64,000 nt of DNA from Chryseobacterium sp. KACC 21268. GTDB taxonomy: Bacteria; Bacteroidota; Bacteroidia; Flavobacteriales; Weeksellaceae. Below, one piece after another: positions 1 to 8,342 of this stretch. Below the pieces are notes generated by a model. That model saw nothing but the letters and a program-made list of their open reading frames with translations, searched no databases and was not told the origin of the DNA. How positions within the stretch are numbered: the stretch's first letter is position 1; each line of letters opens with the position of its first letter. The translations under genes were made by a program, and so were the position numbers. The stretch covers positions 1,612,001 to 1,676,000 of the forward strand of contig CP117875.1 of the NCBI GenBank assembly GCA_028736075.1, given 5' to 3'.

Positions 1-2
1 AG

Positions 3-488
3 GATGATAGAGGATACTTTTTTGAAAAATATAATGAGAAAAAATTTGAGGAAATCACTGGACTGAATGGTCACTTCGTTCAAGACAATATTTCAAAATC
101 ATCTTATGGTGTCTTAAGAGGTCTTCATCTCCAAAAAGGTGAGCATGCACAGGCAAAATTAGTTTCTTGTCTGGAAGGTAAAGTCTTCGATGTTGCTGTG
201 GATTTGAGAGAGGATTCTCCTACTTTTGGAAAATGGTTTGGGATAGAACTAACGCCTGAAAATAAGCTGCAACTATACGTGCCGAGAGGTTTTGGTCACG
301 GATTCTCAGTTTTGAGTGATACAGCAGTTTTTGCATACAAATGTGATAATTTTTACAACAAAGAGTCGGAAGGTGGCGTGCTTTGGAACGATGAAGACAT
401 CAATGTCGATTGGCAACTTCCATTGGAAGACGTTATTTTATCGGAAAAAGATGCAGTACTTACGAAGTTTTCAGAACATAATTTTTAA
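3..488 (+). CDS. rfbC: dTDP-4-dehydrorhamnose 3,5-epimerase, 5'-truncated
   Basis: The frame is open from base 3, so the gene begins before the window; 161 residues are visible against a usual length of about 180, so roughly 20 N-terminal residues are missing. The enzyme epimerises C3 and C5 of dTDP-4-keto-6-deoxyglucose in dTDP-L-rhamnose synthesis, in the cytoplasm. Family motifs are clear: DDRGYFFEKY at the visible start, QDNISKS, then VLRGLHLQ with the catalytic His codon at 126-128, and the C-terminal GGVLWNDEDI motif. An internal ATG at 198 would cut off the active-site His and is not the start. A polysaccharide sugar transferase follows, which supports a surface-polysaccharide locus continuing to the left. 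Confidence 0.93.
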   Translation, partial: DDRGYFFEKYNEKKFEEITGLNGHFVQDNISKSSYGVLRGLHLQKGEHAQAKLVSCLEGKVFDVAVDLREDSPTFGKWFGIELTPENKLQLYVPRGFGHGFSVLSDTAVFAYKCDNFYNKESEGGVLWNDEDINVDWQLPLEDVILSEKDAVLTKFSEHNF

Positions 489-494
489 AGTAAA

Positions 495-540
495 TTTGTA
501 TCAAATTGTTAAATAAATGTTATATTTGAGAATAACATTT
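495..540 (+). promoter_or_regulatory. Putative promoter overlapping a 9-bp inverted repeat
   Basis: A TTTG at 495-498 lies 22 bases before TATATTTG at 521-528, matching the Bacteroidota promoter pattern TTG-N17-23-TAnnTTTG. A perfect inverted repeat, AAATGTTAT (515-523) and ATAACATTT (532-540), surrounds and overlaps the -7 box. It could be an operator or the end hairpin of rfbC; it has no T-tract. The sugar transferase start is at 607. Confidence 0.4.
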
Positions 541-606
541 ATATGACCTATTTGAAAACCAGATTTATCTGATGGAATTAAAAAATTATATTTCATATTT
601 TAGAAT

Positions 607-1998
607 ATGCCTCTGTATTTCCTAAAAAAACTATCCAGGTACCTCGTATTTGGAGATTATATAATAATCAATATTTTCTTTCTATTAGGGATTAATTTTT
701 TCATTAGTCCTTCGGAAATCTCTGTTATCAAACCAGATTATAAAACTCAGCTTTTGATTCTTAACTTTTCTTGGTACATTATTTCCAAATTAGTGAAATT
801 GTACGAAGATACTTACTACAAAGATTCTGCAAAGCAATTCAGCTCGTTATTCAAAGCGCTTTCCATATTTATCATTTTCTTTTTCTTTTACAATACATTA
901 ATCTATTCCAAGTCAATAAGTATTTGGTTTACTGTGAAGTATCTGCTATCTGTGACTTCGATGCTTGTTTTGGGAAGGATTGTGATATTTTTGATTAGGA
1001 AAAAATATAGAATCAAAATCAACAGAGAATTAAGTTCTGTCAATACTATTTTAATTGGTAAAAATAACTTTTCAAAAACCATATTGTCCAATGATGAGAT
1101 TAGATCGTCTATGGGGATCCGTGGTTTTTATTCTCTCGAAGATACAACTGAAAAAGGTAAATATCTCGGAGATATTAATAAACTCCTTGTAGATCTAGAA
1201 AATGAAAAAATAGATAATATCATCCTGTGCGATGACTCTATAGATGAGCAGCTTTATCATGAGATTGTTTATTTGGCAGATCACAAGATGGTTAGGATTT
1301 ATATAGTACCGGATTTTAAGTACATCAACATGGGTCCTCATTCTCTTAATGTGATACAGGGTGTCCCATTTTTGAAACTAATGTCAGAACCACTGACTAA
1401 TTCTGAAAATCAATTCATTAAAAGATTTTTTGATATTGCTTTTTCTCTTTTTGTCATTGTTTTTGTTCTCTCTTGGCTTATTCCTATCGTTGCATTGATT
1501 ATTAAACTGGAAAGCGCAGGTCCCGTTTTTTTTCTACAAAAGAGATCTGGGATCAAAAATGAACCTTTTAGCTGTATCAAGTTCAGAAGTATGGCCATAA
1601 ACAAACATGCGGACATTGCGACTGCAAAAAAAGGTGACAGCAGGATTACTAAGTTTGGTAAATTTATGCGCAAAACAAGTATTGATGAGTTACCACAGTT
1701 TATCAATGTATTGATTGGCAATATGTCTGTTGTAGGTCCAAGGCCGCACATGCTTTCGCAAACCAAACAGTATTCTAAGATTACAAAGAAATATATGTTG
1801 AGGCATATTGTAAAGCCGGGTATCACTGGTTGGGCGCAGGTAATGGGTTCTCGTGGAGAGATTTTTTCTGATAAAGACATGGAAAAAAGAATCGAGAAAG
1901 ACATCTGGTATATCCAAAATTGGTCATTCTTTTTAGATTTGAAAATTGTTTTCCTAACATTTTACAATATTATAAAAGGAGATGAACAAGCTTACTAA
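607..1998 (+). CDS. Exopolysaccharide polyprenyl-phosphate sugar phosphotransferase (WcaJ/PglC superfamily)
   Basis: 463 residues, the normal size for WcaJ-like initiating transferases, which move a sugar-1-phosphate from a nucleotide sugar to undecaprenyl phosphate at the inner membrane. The N-terminal half has several hydrophobic segments (about residues 10-130) followed by a CoA-binding-like Rossmann region (about 140-260). The C-terminal catalytic domain begins near residue 275 with KRFFDIAFSLF, then a membrane helix, and carries the hallmark KFRSM, TSIDELPQFINVL, VGPRP and KPGITGWAQV motifs. It follows rfbC by 118 bases and is the last gene of the visible polysaccharide locus. The sugar specificity cannot be read from sequence. 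Confidence 0.9.
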   Translation: MPLYFLKKLSRYLVFGDYIIINIFFLLGINFFISPSEISVIKPDYKTQLLILNFSWYIISKLVKLYEDTYYKDSAKQFSSLFKALSIFIIFFFFYNTLIYSKSISIWFTVKYLLSVTSMLVLGRIVIFLIRKKYRIKINRELSSVNTILIGKNNFSKTILSNDEIRSSMGIRGFYSLEDTTEKGKYLGDINKLLVDLENEKIDNIILCDDSIDEQLYHEIVYLADHKMVRIYIVPDFKYINMGPHSLNVIQGVPFLKLMSEPLTNSENQFIKRFFDIAFSLFVIVFVLSWLIPIVALIIKLESAGPVFFLQKRSGIKNEPFSCIKFRSMAINKHADIATAKKGDSRITKFGKFMRKTSIDELPQFINVLIGNMSVVGPRPHMLSQTKQYSKITKKYMLRHIVKPGITGWAQVMGSRGEIFSDKDMEKRIEKDIWYIQNWSFFLDLKIVFLTFYNIIKGDEQAY

Positions 1999-2027
1999 AT
2001 CTGCTTGTTTAAACACAGTCTAAATAG

Positions 2028-2056
2028 AAAGAACCAAATTTTGGTTCTTTTTTTTA
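2028..2056 (+). terminator. Rho-independent terminator
   Basis: Perfect stem AAAGAACCAAA / TTTGGTTCTTT (2028-2050) followed by a run of T, 30 bases after the sugar transferase stop. Confidence 0.85.
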
Positions 2057-2060
2057 TCAC

Positions 2061-2068
2061 TAAATTTG
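2061..2068 (+). promoter_or_regulatory. -7 promoter box for rimO
   Basis: TAAATTTG matches the Bacteroidota -7 consensus TAnnTTTG and sits 19 bases before the rimO ATG, just after the preceding terminator. Confidence 0.5.
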
Positions 2069-2087
2069 CAACCTCAAATTTTTATTA

Positions 2088-3389
2088 ATGCGTACGAAAT
2101 CAACAGGTAAGAAAAAAATAAATATAGTAACTCTAGGATGTTCCAAAAATGTCTATGACTCAGAAGTTCTGATGGGGCAGCTGGAGGCCAATGGCAAAAG
2201 CGTGGTGCACGAGGAAAAAGGCGATATTGTGGTGATCAATACTTGTGGATTTATTGATAATGCAAAAGAAGAAAGTATCAACACCATTTTGGAATATGTT
2301 GATCTGAAAAATCAAGGTGTTGTAGAAAAAGTTTTTGTGACAGGTTGTCTTTCCGAAAGATACAAACCAGATTTGATCCGTGAGATTCCAGATGTAGATC
2401 AATATTTCGGAACAAGAGATCTGCCTATTCTATTGAAGCACCTTGGCGCTGATTACAAGCACGAATTGGTTGGCGAGAGATTGACGACTACTCCAAAACA
2501 TTACGCTTACCTCAAGATTTCCGAAGGTTGCGATAGACCTTGTTCTTTCTGCGCCATCCCATTGATGAGAGGAAATCATATTTCGACGCCAATTGAAAAA
2601 TTAGTGATTGAAACTCAGAAATTGGCGAAAAAAGGAGTGAAGGAATTAATTCTCATCGCTCAGGATTTGACTTTCTATGGTCTTGATATCTATAAGAAAA
2701 GAGCTTTAGGAGAATTACTTCAAGAACTGATAAAAGTAGAAGGTATCGAGTGGATCAGACTTCATTACGCTTTTCCAACAGGTTTCCCAGAAGATGTTCT
2801 TGACATCATTAGAACAGAACCGAAAATTTGTAATTACATTGATATTCCACTTCAGCACATCAATACAGAACTCTTAAAGGCGATGAAACGTGGAACTACT
2901 TTCGAAAAAACAAATGCACTTCTTGATAAGTTCCGTGAGAAAGTTCCAGATATGGCGATCAGAACCACTTTGATCGTTGGTTTCCCGGGCGAGACAGAAG
3001 AGAAGTTTGAGGAGTTGAAACAGTGGGTCAGAGATCAGAGATTTGACCGTTTGGGTTGTTTCACATATTCTCACGAAGAAAATACAACTGCTTATGTCTT
3101 AGAAGATATTATTTCTGACGAAGAAAAGCAGAATCGAGTAGAACAGATTATGGAAATCCAGCAACAAATCTCTTGGGAGAAAAATCAAGAGAAAATTGAC
3201 AAAACATTTAAATGTATCTTCGATAGAAAAGAAGGTGATTATTTCGTCGGTAGAACAGAGTACGATTCTCCAGATGTTGATAATACAGTTTTGGTTCCTG
3301 CAAAGGATGTTTATATTTCCATTGGAGAGTTTGCAAATGTGAAGATTACTTCTGCGGAAGATTTTGACTTGTACGGAGAGTTGGTATAA
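2088..3389 (+). CDS. rimO: Ribosomal protein S12 methylthiotransferase
   Basis: 433 residues, normal for RimO. This radical-SAM enzyme adds a methylthio group to the conserved Asp of ribosomal protein S12, using two 4Fe-4S clusters. The UPF0004 domain (about residues 10-130) has its three cluster Cys in LGCSKN, INTCGF and TGCLSER. The radical-SAM motif EGCDRPCSFCAIP (CX3CX2C) lies near residue 147, and a C-terminal TRAM region ends in LYGELV. The VYDSEVLMG after LGCSKN and IPLMRG after the SAM cysteines favour RimO over MiaB. It is monocistronic between two terminators. Confidence 0.95.
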   Translation: MRTKSTGKKKINIVTLGCSKNVYDSEVLMGQLEANGKSVVHEEKGDIVVINTCGFIDNAKEESINTILEYVDLKNQGVVEKVFVTGCLSERYKPDLIREIPDVDQYFGTRDLPILLKHLGADYKHELVGERLTTTPKHYAYLKISEGCDRPCSFCAIPLMRGNHISTPIEKLVIETQKLAKKGVKELILIAQDLTFYGLDIYKKRALGELLQELIKVEGIEWIRLHYAFPTGFPEDVLDIIRTEPKICNYIDIPLQHINTELLKAMKRGTTFEKTNALLDKFREKVPDMAIRTTLIVGFPGETEEKFEELKQWVRDQRFDRLGCFTYSHEENTTAYVLEDIISDEEKQNRVEQIMEIQQQISWEKNQEKIDKTFKCIFDRKEGDYFVGRTEYDSPDVDNTVLVPAKDVYISIGEFANVKITSAEDFDLYGELV

Positions 3390-3406
3390 ACTGAATTTTA
3401 AATAAT

Positions 3407-3437
3407 AAAAGCCTTCATATTTTGAAGGCTTTTTTGT
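3407..3437 (+). terminator. Rho-independent terminator after rimO
   Basis: Perfect 11-bp stem AAAAGCCTTCA / TGAAGGCTTTT with a 5-base loop (3418-3422), followed by T-rich sequence. Confidence 0.88.
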
Positions 3438-3912
3438 TTTCTGTTAAAATTTTGAATCAATTTATGTAAATAACTGACAGTTAGGTTTTTATATTAAATC
3501 TAAGTTGAGCTAATAGCTATTTATATAAATAAATATTAATTTGATATTAATATGTGTTATATCAAGTTGTATTAATCATTATCGGGATTAAATATTAAAT
3601 TGTTTTAGCTAAAAAAGCTTTAGAATTATTGAATAAATAATTTTTGATTTGGTTGTGAATTGCCTTATTTTATATAAGTTGTTGTTAATTAAGTATTTGT
3701 GTATTGCGTGTTTTGTCGCTGCATTGTAATTAATTAACAAAATATGAATTAAATTAACATTTTTTAACAAATCTCGTGGTTGACTTACTGTAGGTTGTTG
3801 TAGAGGATTTGAAATTTGAAAAACTCCCGTATTGTGCGGTGTTTGCTGGAAAGTGAGGTAGCGATACGCTTTCCTGGTATCTTTGCGGAGTCAAAACCAA
3901 TAAAAATTCAAC
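3438..3912 (+). promoter_or_regulatory. 475-bp AT-rich intergenic region with the promoter of the RlpA-like gene
   Basis: No convincing gene is seen here. The first 340 bases are very AT-rich. Near the 3' end, TATCTTTG (3878-3885) matches the -7 consensus, 27 bases before the ATG at 3913. Immediately upstream a GGAAAG (3848-3853) / CTTTCC (3869-3874) dyad could be an operator or a leader hairpin. The length is unusual for this compact region, and a small RNA cannot be excluded from sequence alone. Confidence 0.45.
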
Positions 3913-4281
3913 ATGATAAAAAGAATTCTTCTTGTAGTCATAATGATGATTTCAACACTTGGTATTTATTCTTTCAAGAGTTATGCCACAGATGCCAAAA
4001 CAAGTTTTGCATCGTTCTACCACGATAAGTTTAACGGTAGAAAAACAGCAAGCGGGGAAATTTTCAGCAACAAAGCACTTACCGCTGCGAATAAAACACT
4101 TCCTTTCGGGACAGAAGTAAAAATTACAAATTTGATCTCTGGGAAAAGTGTTGTAGTTAGAGTTAACGACAGAGGACCATACCACTCATCTAGAGCCTTT
4201 GATCTCTCGAAAGCTGCATTTGATTCGATAGGCGACACCAGAAAAGGTACCATCGCAATCGAATACGAAATTATCGACTAA
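3913..4281 (+). CDS. rlpA: Septal ring lytic transglycosylase RlpA-like protein
   Basis: 122 residues: an N-terminal signal peptide (MIKRILLVVIMMISTLGIYSF, first ~20 residues, cleavage likely after ATDA) followed directly by a double-psi beta-barrel domain. The family motifs ASFYHDKFNGRKTASGE, ALTAANKTLPFGT, NLISGKSVVVRVNDRGPY and DLSKAAFD are all present. RlpA proteins act in the cell envelope on glycan strands. This one lacks a SPOR domain, so it is a minimal version and septal targeting is not shown; lytic activity is family knowledge, not demonstrated here. It stands alone between a long leader and a strong terminator. Confidence 0.88.
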   Translation: MIKRILLVVIMMISTLGIYSFKSYATDAKTSFASFYHDKFNGRKTASGEIFSNKALTAANKTLPFGTEVKITNLISGKSVVVRVNDRGPYHSSRAFDLSKAAFDSIGDTRKGTIAIEYEIID

Positions 4282-4303
4282 GATTCAACTTATTTTAAAG
4301 TTT

Positions 4304-4335
4304 AAAAGCCATCCGATTCGGATGGCTTTTTTGTT
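4304..4335. terminator. Bidirectional terminator between convergent genes
   Basis: Stem AAAAGCCATCC / GGATGGCTTTT with T-tract on the plus side and A-tract on the other, serving the RlpA-like gene (+) and plausibly the antiporter (-) that ends at 4357. Confidence 0.85.
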
Positions 4336-4356
4336 TGTTTTAGTCTCTCTAAAATA

Positions 4357-6477
4357 TTATCTGAAAATCTTCTTGATGATATTTCCAATCTCGACAAAAT
4401 CATCGTGGTTTCTTACAGATCGGATTTCTGTGTTTTCTTCATCAACCTTTGAGTATGGATAGATGAGCAGATAATTCTTGTTCGGAAGTTTTGAGTTGAG
4501 GAAATCCGGAATATATCTCATTTTTGGAAAGTACGAAGTCATTCCACGTTTGGCCAGGATCAAGATCAATCCTTCATTGTCCTTTATTTTTTCCGCTTTC
4601 TTCTCTGCATCTGCCCAAGAGTCGGTGATGATGAAATCTGCCTCGATATTGACTTTCTTGATGATCTTCTTCAAGACATTGATGATGTTTTCAGGCGCAT
4701 AGAAGCTGATCACCGCGCCAGAATTTTTACCAATGTTCCAAACTCTTGCCAGAGAATGGAAGAATCCAGATTCCATATGTGCATTCTCCGGAATCATCAC
4801 CAAATATCGTTTCACTGTAGAAAGTGGTTGTGCGGCGTGATACACGAAGATATTGATATCGTTGTTCTGCAGATAACCATTGTAAAGATTGTCTGCAAAC
4901 GACGCGGAGAAACCTTTCTCATCTTCCAAACCAATGATCAGGTCCGTGATCTTCTGCTCTTTCACCACGTTATTGATTCCGTTGATCACATCGTTGTCGT
5001 AGCGTGTCAGAGGCTTTAATTTGACATCTGCTGCAGAAGCGGTGTTCACGGCGTAACTCAGGATTTTCTCAGCGTTTTTGATAGAGGAATCATTTTTATC
5101 TTCATTAATGACATTCAGGCCGAACATATTTTCTGTGTTCGCGTGATTTTTAACCAATAATCCAAGATTTACGGTCTTATCAACCATTCCTTCATAATTA
5201 AGCGCCAAAAGGATATTTTCCTGCTCGTGATTGTTTCCGGTGAGTGTGTCTTCATTTTCAGCTTCTGCAATCTTTTCCGCGCTTGCCATTGAGATGAATG
5301 ATGAAATGGTACACGATATTAATATTAATAAAATACTGCCATTCAAAACGTGTTCGTTCAATAATCTGACAGGTTCGCCAGCTTCGTTTTCAGAAAGGAT
5401 AATGTTGTAACCAACCATTACTGCGGCCAGAGTTGCAGCGGCCGAGGCGGAACTTAATCCAAAAATCAATTTTCCTTCGTGCTTTGTCAATCGAAATGTT
5501 TTCTGGGTCAGAACGGCCGCTACATATTTTCCTAAAATGGAAGCCACCAACATTACAGATGCGACTTGCAAAGTTTCCCAACTTTTGAAAAAGACTTTGA
5601 AATCGATCAACATTCCAACGCTGATCAAAAAGAAAGGAATGAAGATCGCGTTCCCGACAAACTCGACCCGATTCATCAATGATGAAGTGTGTGGAATCAA
5701 TCTATTCAAAGCCAATCCTGCCAAGAATGCGCCGATAATGGCTTCAACGCCAGCTAATTCTGCCAAAAGTGCGGCCAGGTAGATCATTACAAGTACAAAA
5801 ATATACTGCGAAATCTTATCATCCACTTTCTTGAAAAACCATCTGCCGATGATTGGAAATATTAATAAAACCACCAATCCGAAAGCTAAAACCGAAACGG
5901 AAAGCTTGATCCAAAATTCGCTCCCAACTTCACCCTGCGACATTCCGACGACCACCGCCAAAACCAATAGGGCAAGCACATCGGTGATCATCGTTCCACC
6001 AACGGTGATGTTTACAGAGAGATTCTTCGCAACGCCCAACTTGCTGACAAGCGGGTAAGCGATCAAAGTGTGTGATGAAAAAAGACTGGCAAAAAGGACG
6101 GTCGTCAAAAGCGAGAATCCTAAAATATAATAGCCGCCCAAAAAGCCGAGGACAAAAGGAACAACGAAGGTGTAAAGTCCAAAGGTCAAACTTTTCCATT
6201 TGTTCTTTTTGAAGTCGCCCATATCGATTTCCAGACCGGCGAGAAACATAATGTAGAGTAGTCCGGTTGTGCCTGTTACCACAATACTGCTGTCTCTCGA
6301 GAGAACATTGAAACCATTTGGTCCAATGATGGCGCCTGCGATGATGAGTCCGAGAAGATGTGGAACTTTGATTTTGTTGAGTAATAGTGGCGCGCTGAGA
6401 ATGATGATGAGAACCACCAAAAATTTCAGAACGGGATCTTCTAATGGAAGACTGAGGTTGTGAATACTTAAAAGCAT
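4357..6477 (-). CDS. Cation:proton antiporter, CPA2 family, with C-terminal USP-like domain
   Basis: 706 residues. Residues ~10-400 contain about twelve hydrophobic segments with the Na+/H+ exchanger pattern (NKIKVPHLLGLIIAGAIIGP near residues 34-53, FLAGLEIDM near 80, and EAIIGAFLAGLALNR in the middle). The remaining ~270 residues are soluble and resemble tandem universal-stress-protein domains (ILLALNYEGMVDKTVNLG; TDLIIGLEDEKGFS), a common arrangement in Bacteroidota. It probably exchanges K+ or Na+ for H+ at the inner membrane; the ion is not predictable. A lipoprotein gene lies 11 bases upstream on the same strand and could be co-transcribed. Confidence 0.9.
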   Translation of the reverse strand: MLLSIHNLSLPLEDPVLKFLVVLIIILSAPLLLNKIKVPHLLGLIIAGAIIGPNGFNVLSRDSSIVVTGTTGLLYIMFLAGLEIDMGDFKKNKWKSLTFGLYTFVVPFVLGFLGGYYILGFSLLTTVLFASLFSSHTLIAYPLVSKLGVAKNLSVNITVGGTMITDVLALLVLAVVVGMSQGEVGSEFWIKLSVSVLAFGLVVLLIFPIIGRWFFKKVDDKISQYIFVLVMIYLAALLAELAGVEAIIGAFLAGLALNRLIPHTSSLMNRVEFVGNAIFIPFFLISVGMLIDFKVFFKSWETLQVASVMLVASILGKYVAAVLTQKTFRLTKHEGKLIFGLSSASAAATLAAVMVGYNIILSENEAGEPVRLLNEHVLNGSILLILISCTISSFISMASAEKIAEAENEDTLTGNNHEQENILLALNYEGMVDKTVNLGLLVKNHANTENMFGLNVINEDKNDSSIKNAEKILSYAVNTASAADVKLKPLTRYDNDVINGINNVVKEQKITDLIIGLEDEKGFSASFADNLYNGYLQNNDINIFVYHAAQPLSTVKRYLVMIPENAHMESGFFHSLARVWNIGKNSGAVISFYAPENIINVLKKIIKKVNIEADFIITDSWADAEKKAEKIKDNEGLILILAKRGMTSYFPKMRYIPDFLNSKLPNKNYLLIYPYSKVDEENTEIRSVRNHDDFVEIGNIIKKIFR

Positions 6478-6488
6478 TTGTGTGTTTT

Positions 6489-7058
6489 TTATTTTGGACG
6501 TACCAATTCTACAGAAAATACAGCAGAACAGTTGTTATTGACAGTGATTGTTCTCTTTCCGCGAATCTTTTCGGGCGAGATCTCATTGAGCAGAATGTTC
6601 ATATCAACCAGCTTGGAAGAAGTAGAATCGGTTTTGAAATTGAGTTTGATCTCGTTGTTTTCCAGCTTTCCGGCGTATGTTCGTACCAAATTATTTTTGC
6701 TGTAAACATTGACCGAAGTTTGCAAAGAATCATTCACGAATTCCCAGATGTCCGTTCTCTGGTCACCGATCACGTAGTCGGAGCAGTTGGATTCTGTGCA
6801 GATCACCTTTCCGGTCCACTTCCCAAGAATGTATTCTGGCCAAGTCGGGATCATTACAGAATCTATTTTTTTTGCGTATAGACTGTCTCGCATTTTCAAC
6901 AGCGCATCAAATTCTGCTTCTTTTTGGGAGAAGACATTTTCCTTTTCAGACAAGAGTTTTTCCCTTGCGTCCAGCTGTTTTTCGCGTTCGTTTTCTTTAC
7001 AGGAAAATAAAAATATTGACAGACAGCATAACAGTAGAATTTTCGTACTTCTCGGCAT
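6489..7058 (-). CDS. Predicted lipoprotein of unknown function
   Basis: 189 residues from the ATG at 7058; a longer frame to 7109 only adds residues in front of a clean lipoprotein signal. The signal LLLCCLSIFLFSC ends in a lipobox with Cys near residue 20, followed by a charged coiled-coil stretch (ENEREKQLDAREKLLSEKEN, about 21-60). The rest has alternating beta-like segments (ILGKWTGKVICTESNC; LVRTYAGKLENNEIKLNF) reminiscent of small lipocalin-like folds, with a Cys pair. It lies 11 bases before the antiporter on the same strand, so it may share an operon with it. I do not recognise the family. Confidence 0.75.
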   Translation of the reverse strand: MPRSTKILLLCCLSIFLFSCKENEREKQLDAREKLLSEKENVFSQKEAEFDALLKMRDSLYAKKIDSVMIPTWPEYILGKWTGKVICTESNCSDYVIGDQRTDIWEFVNDSLQTSVNVYSKNNLVRTYAGKLENNEIKLNFKTDSTSSKLVDMNILLNEISPEKIRGKRTITVNNNCSAVFSVELVRPK

Positions 7059-7289
7059 AATTTGATTTATTTTAAATCTCAAATTAACAAAAAATATCCA
7101 AAGTCGCAACTGCAGAAAACGCTGGATTGGTGGTTTTGATTAAATATTTTCTCTCAAAACGCTAGAATATTGGAAGTTGTGGTGGTTTTATAAAAAGAAA
7201 AATTGTAATTTTTAATTTGTGAATATTGGTTTTTTAAGACTTTTTTCAGATATTGAAAATCACTTTTTCATTAAGATTAATTTTAAATA

Positions 7290-7556
7290 TCAAGAAAGTT
7301 TCACCAATCTCACAATCTGATAGACCGCGTGATTTTTCAGAGACAATGATCTTGTAATTTCCGGAATCGCCTGCAGGTTGGCCTCACACAAATATCCAAA
7401 TTCCAGTTCTTTGATGACTTTGCAATGTTCAGAGATTATTTTCTTCAGCTTTTTATCCGCTTTGTAAAGCTCGACGTAAACGAGATATTTGCTGTCAGAA
7501 TATTCGTTAGGATTACCGATATTCTTAATGTATTTTTCCAGATCTTTCTTTTTCAT
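7290..7556 (-). CDS. Small hypothetical protein
   Basis: 88 residues, Lys-rich, predicted mostly helical and soluble, no signal or membrane segment. It starts 20 bases after the Pr6Pr-family gene on the same strand, so the two are likely co-transcribed. I do not recognise the family. The sequence is compositionally ordinary and has a coherent hydrophobic pattern, which supports it being real. Confidence 0.6.
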   Translation of the reverse strand: MKKKDLEKYIKNIGNPNEYSDSKYLVYVELYKADKKLKKIISEHCKVIKELEFGYLCEANLQAIPEITRSLSLKNHAVYQIVRLVKLS

Positions 7557-7576
7557 TTTGATGAAATTTAAATTAA

Positions 7577-8182
7577 TTAATGTTTTTCAAATTTGTTATT
7601 AATAGCAATTAGCACAGATCCGATGGCTAAAAATACGAAAAGCATCAACACGATATTGATACTGACCTGCTCATATCCAAGTTTCCGAGCATCCAAAAAA
7701 GGGTAGGGGTACCAATGCACGATGGCGCCACGGATTAGAGAATAGACCAAATAAATTAGTGGAAAGATCAACCAGAAAAATCCGTGCTTCCAACGCAATT
7801 TTTGTTTTTTGACAAAGAATATCCAGTGCAAAATATATGAAACCGGAATGACGACGTGCAACATATTATCCAAAAATAATTGCCAGCCGGTGGGTTTCCA
7901 AATGCCACGCAAAATGATATTATAAACAACAAAGACGACGAAAATGTAAAGTGCGATCGCTGTTTTGACGGAAAGGCTGGCGAAAAAATTTCCCAGTTTC
8001 GTTCCATTGAGAAATGTAGAAAAAGTCAAACTAAGCGCAACCAAGAGATTGCTTAGAATTGTAAAGTAGCTCAGTACATTCGAAAAAGTTCCTTCTGTGA
8101 TGTAGAACTGAAGGATCACGCAAAACCAAGCAAGCAAAGCAATTGTGGAAGCGAAGATGGTTTTGGTTTTTAGGTTTTTCAT
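7577..8182 (-). CDS. Pr6Pr family membrane protein
   Basis: 201 residues with six hydrophobic segments spread over the whole length (for example ASTIALLAWFCVILQFYI at 11-28, TAIALYIFVVFVVYNIIL, HVVIPVSYILHWIFF, INIVLMLFVFLAIGSV). The spacing of the segments, FTILSNLLVALSL, the conserved HVVIPV in the fourth segment and PYPFLD before the last segment fit the Pr6Pr (FAR-17a/AIG1-like) group. Its biochemical role in bacteria is unknown. The 88-residue gene follows 20 bases downstream. Confidence 0.75.
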   Translation of the reverse strand: MKNLKTKTIFASTIALLAWFCVILQFYITEGTFSNVLSYFTILSNLLVALSLTFSTFLNGTKLGNFFASLSVKTAIALYIFVVFVVYNIILRGIWKPTGWQLFLDNMLHVVIPVSYILHWIFFVKKQKLRWKHGFFWLIFPLIYLVYSLIRGAIVHWYPYPFLDARKLGYEQVSINIVLMLFVFLAIGSVLIAINNKFEKH

Positions 8183-8307
8183 TAATGTCAGTATTTAGAT
8201 CAATGAATTTTGATTAACGAACAAAACAAAATAAACTTTTCGTTTGCTCATCTTTATTTTTAATTCAATCAATAATAATTCTAAAATTATCATTTTATGT
8301 CAGAGTA

Positions 8308-8338
8308 AAAAACCGCTCACGAAAATTGAACGGTTTTT
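8308..8338 (-). terminator. Terminator after the M48 protease gene
   Basis: AAAAACCG (8308-8315) pairs with CGGTTTTT (8331-8338); on the minus strand it ends in a T-tract five bases beyond the protease stop. Confidence 0.7.
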
Positions 8339-8342
8339 AAAA

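Noticed and set aside
1410-1904. 164-codon frame opposite the sugar transferase
   Set aside because: The forward frame carries all transferase motifs; the reverse frame shows none.
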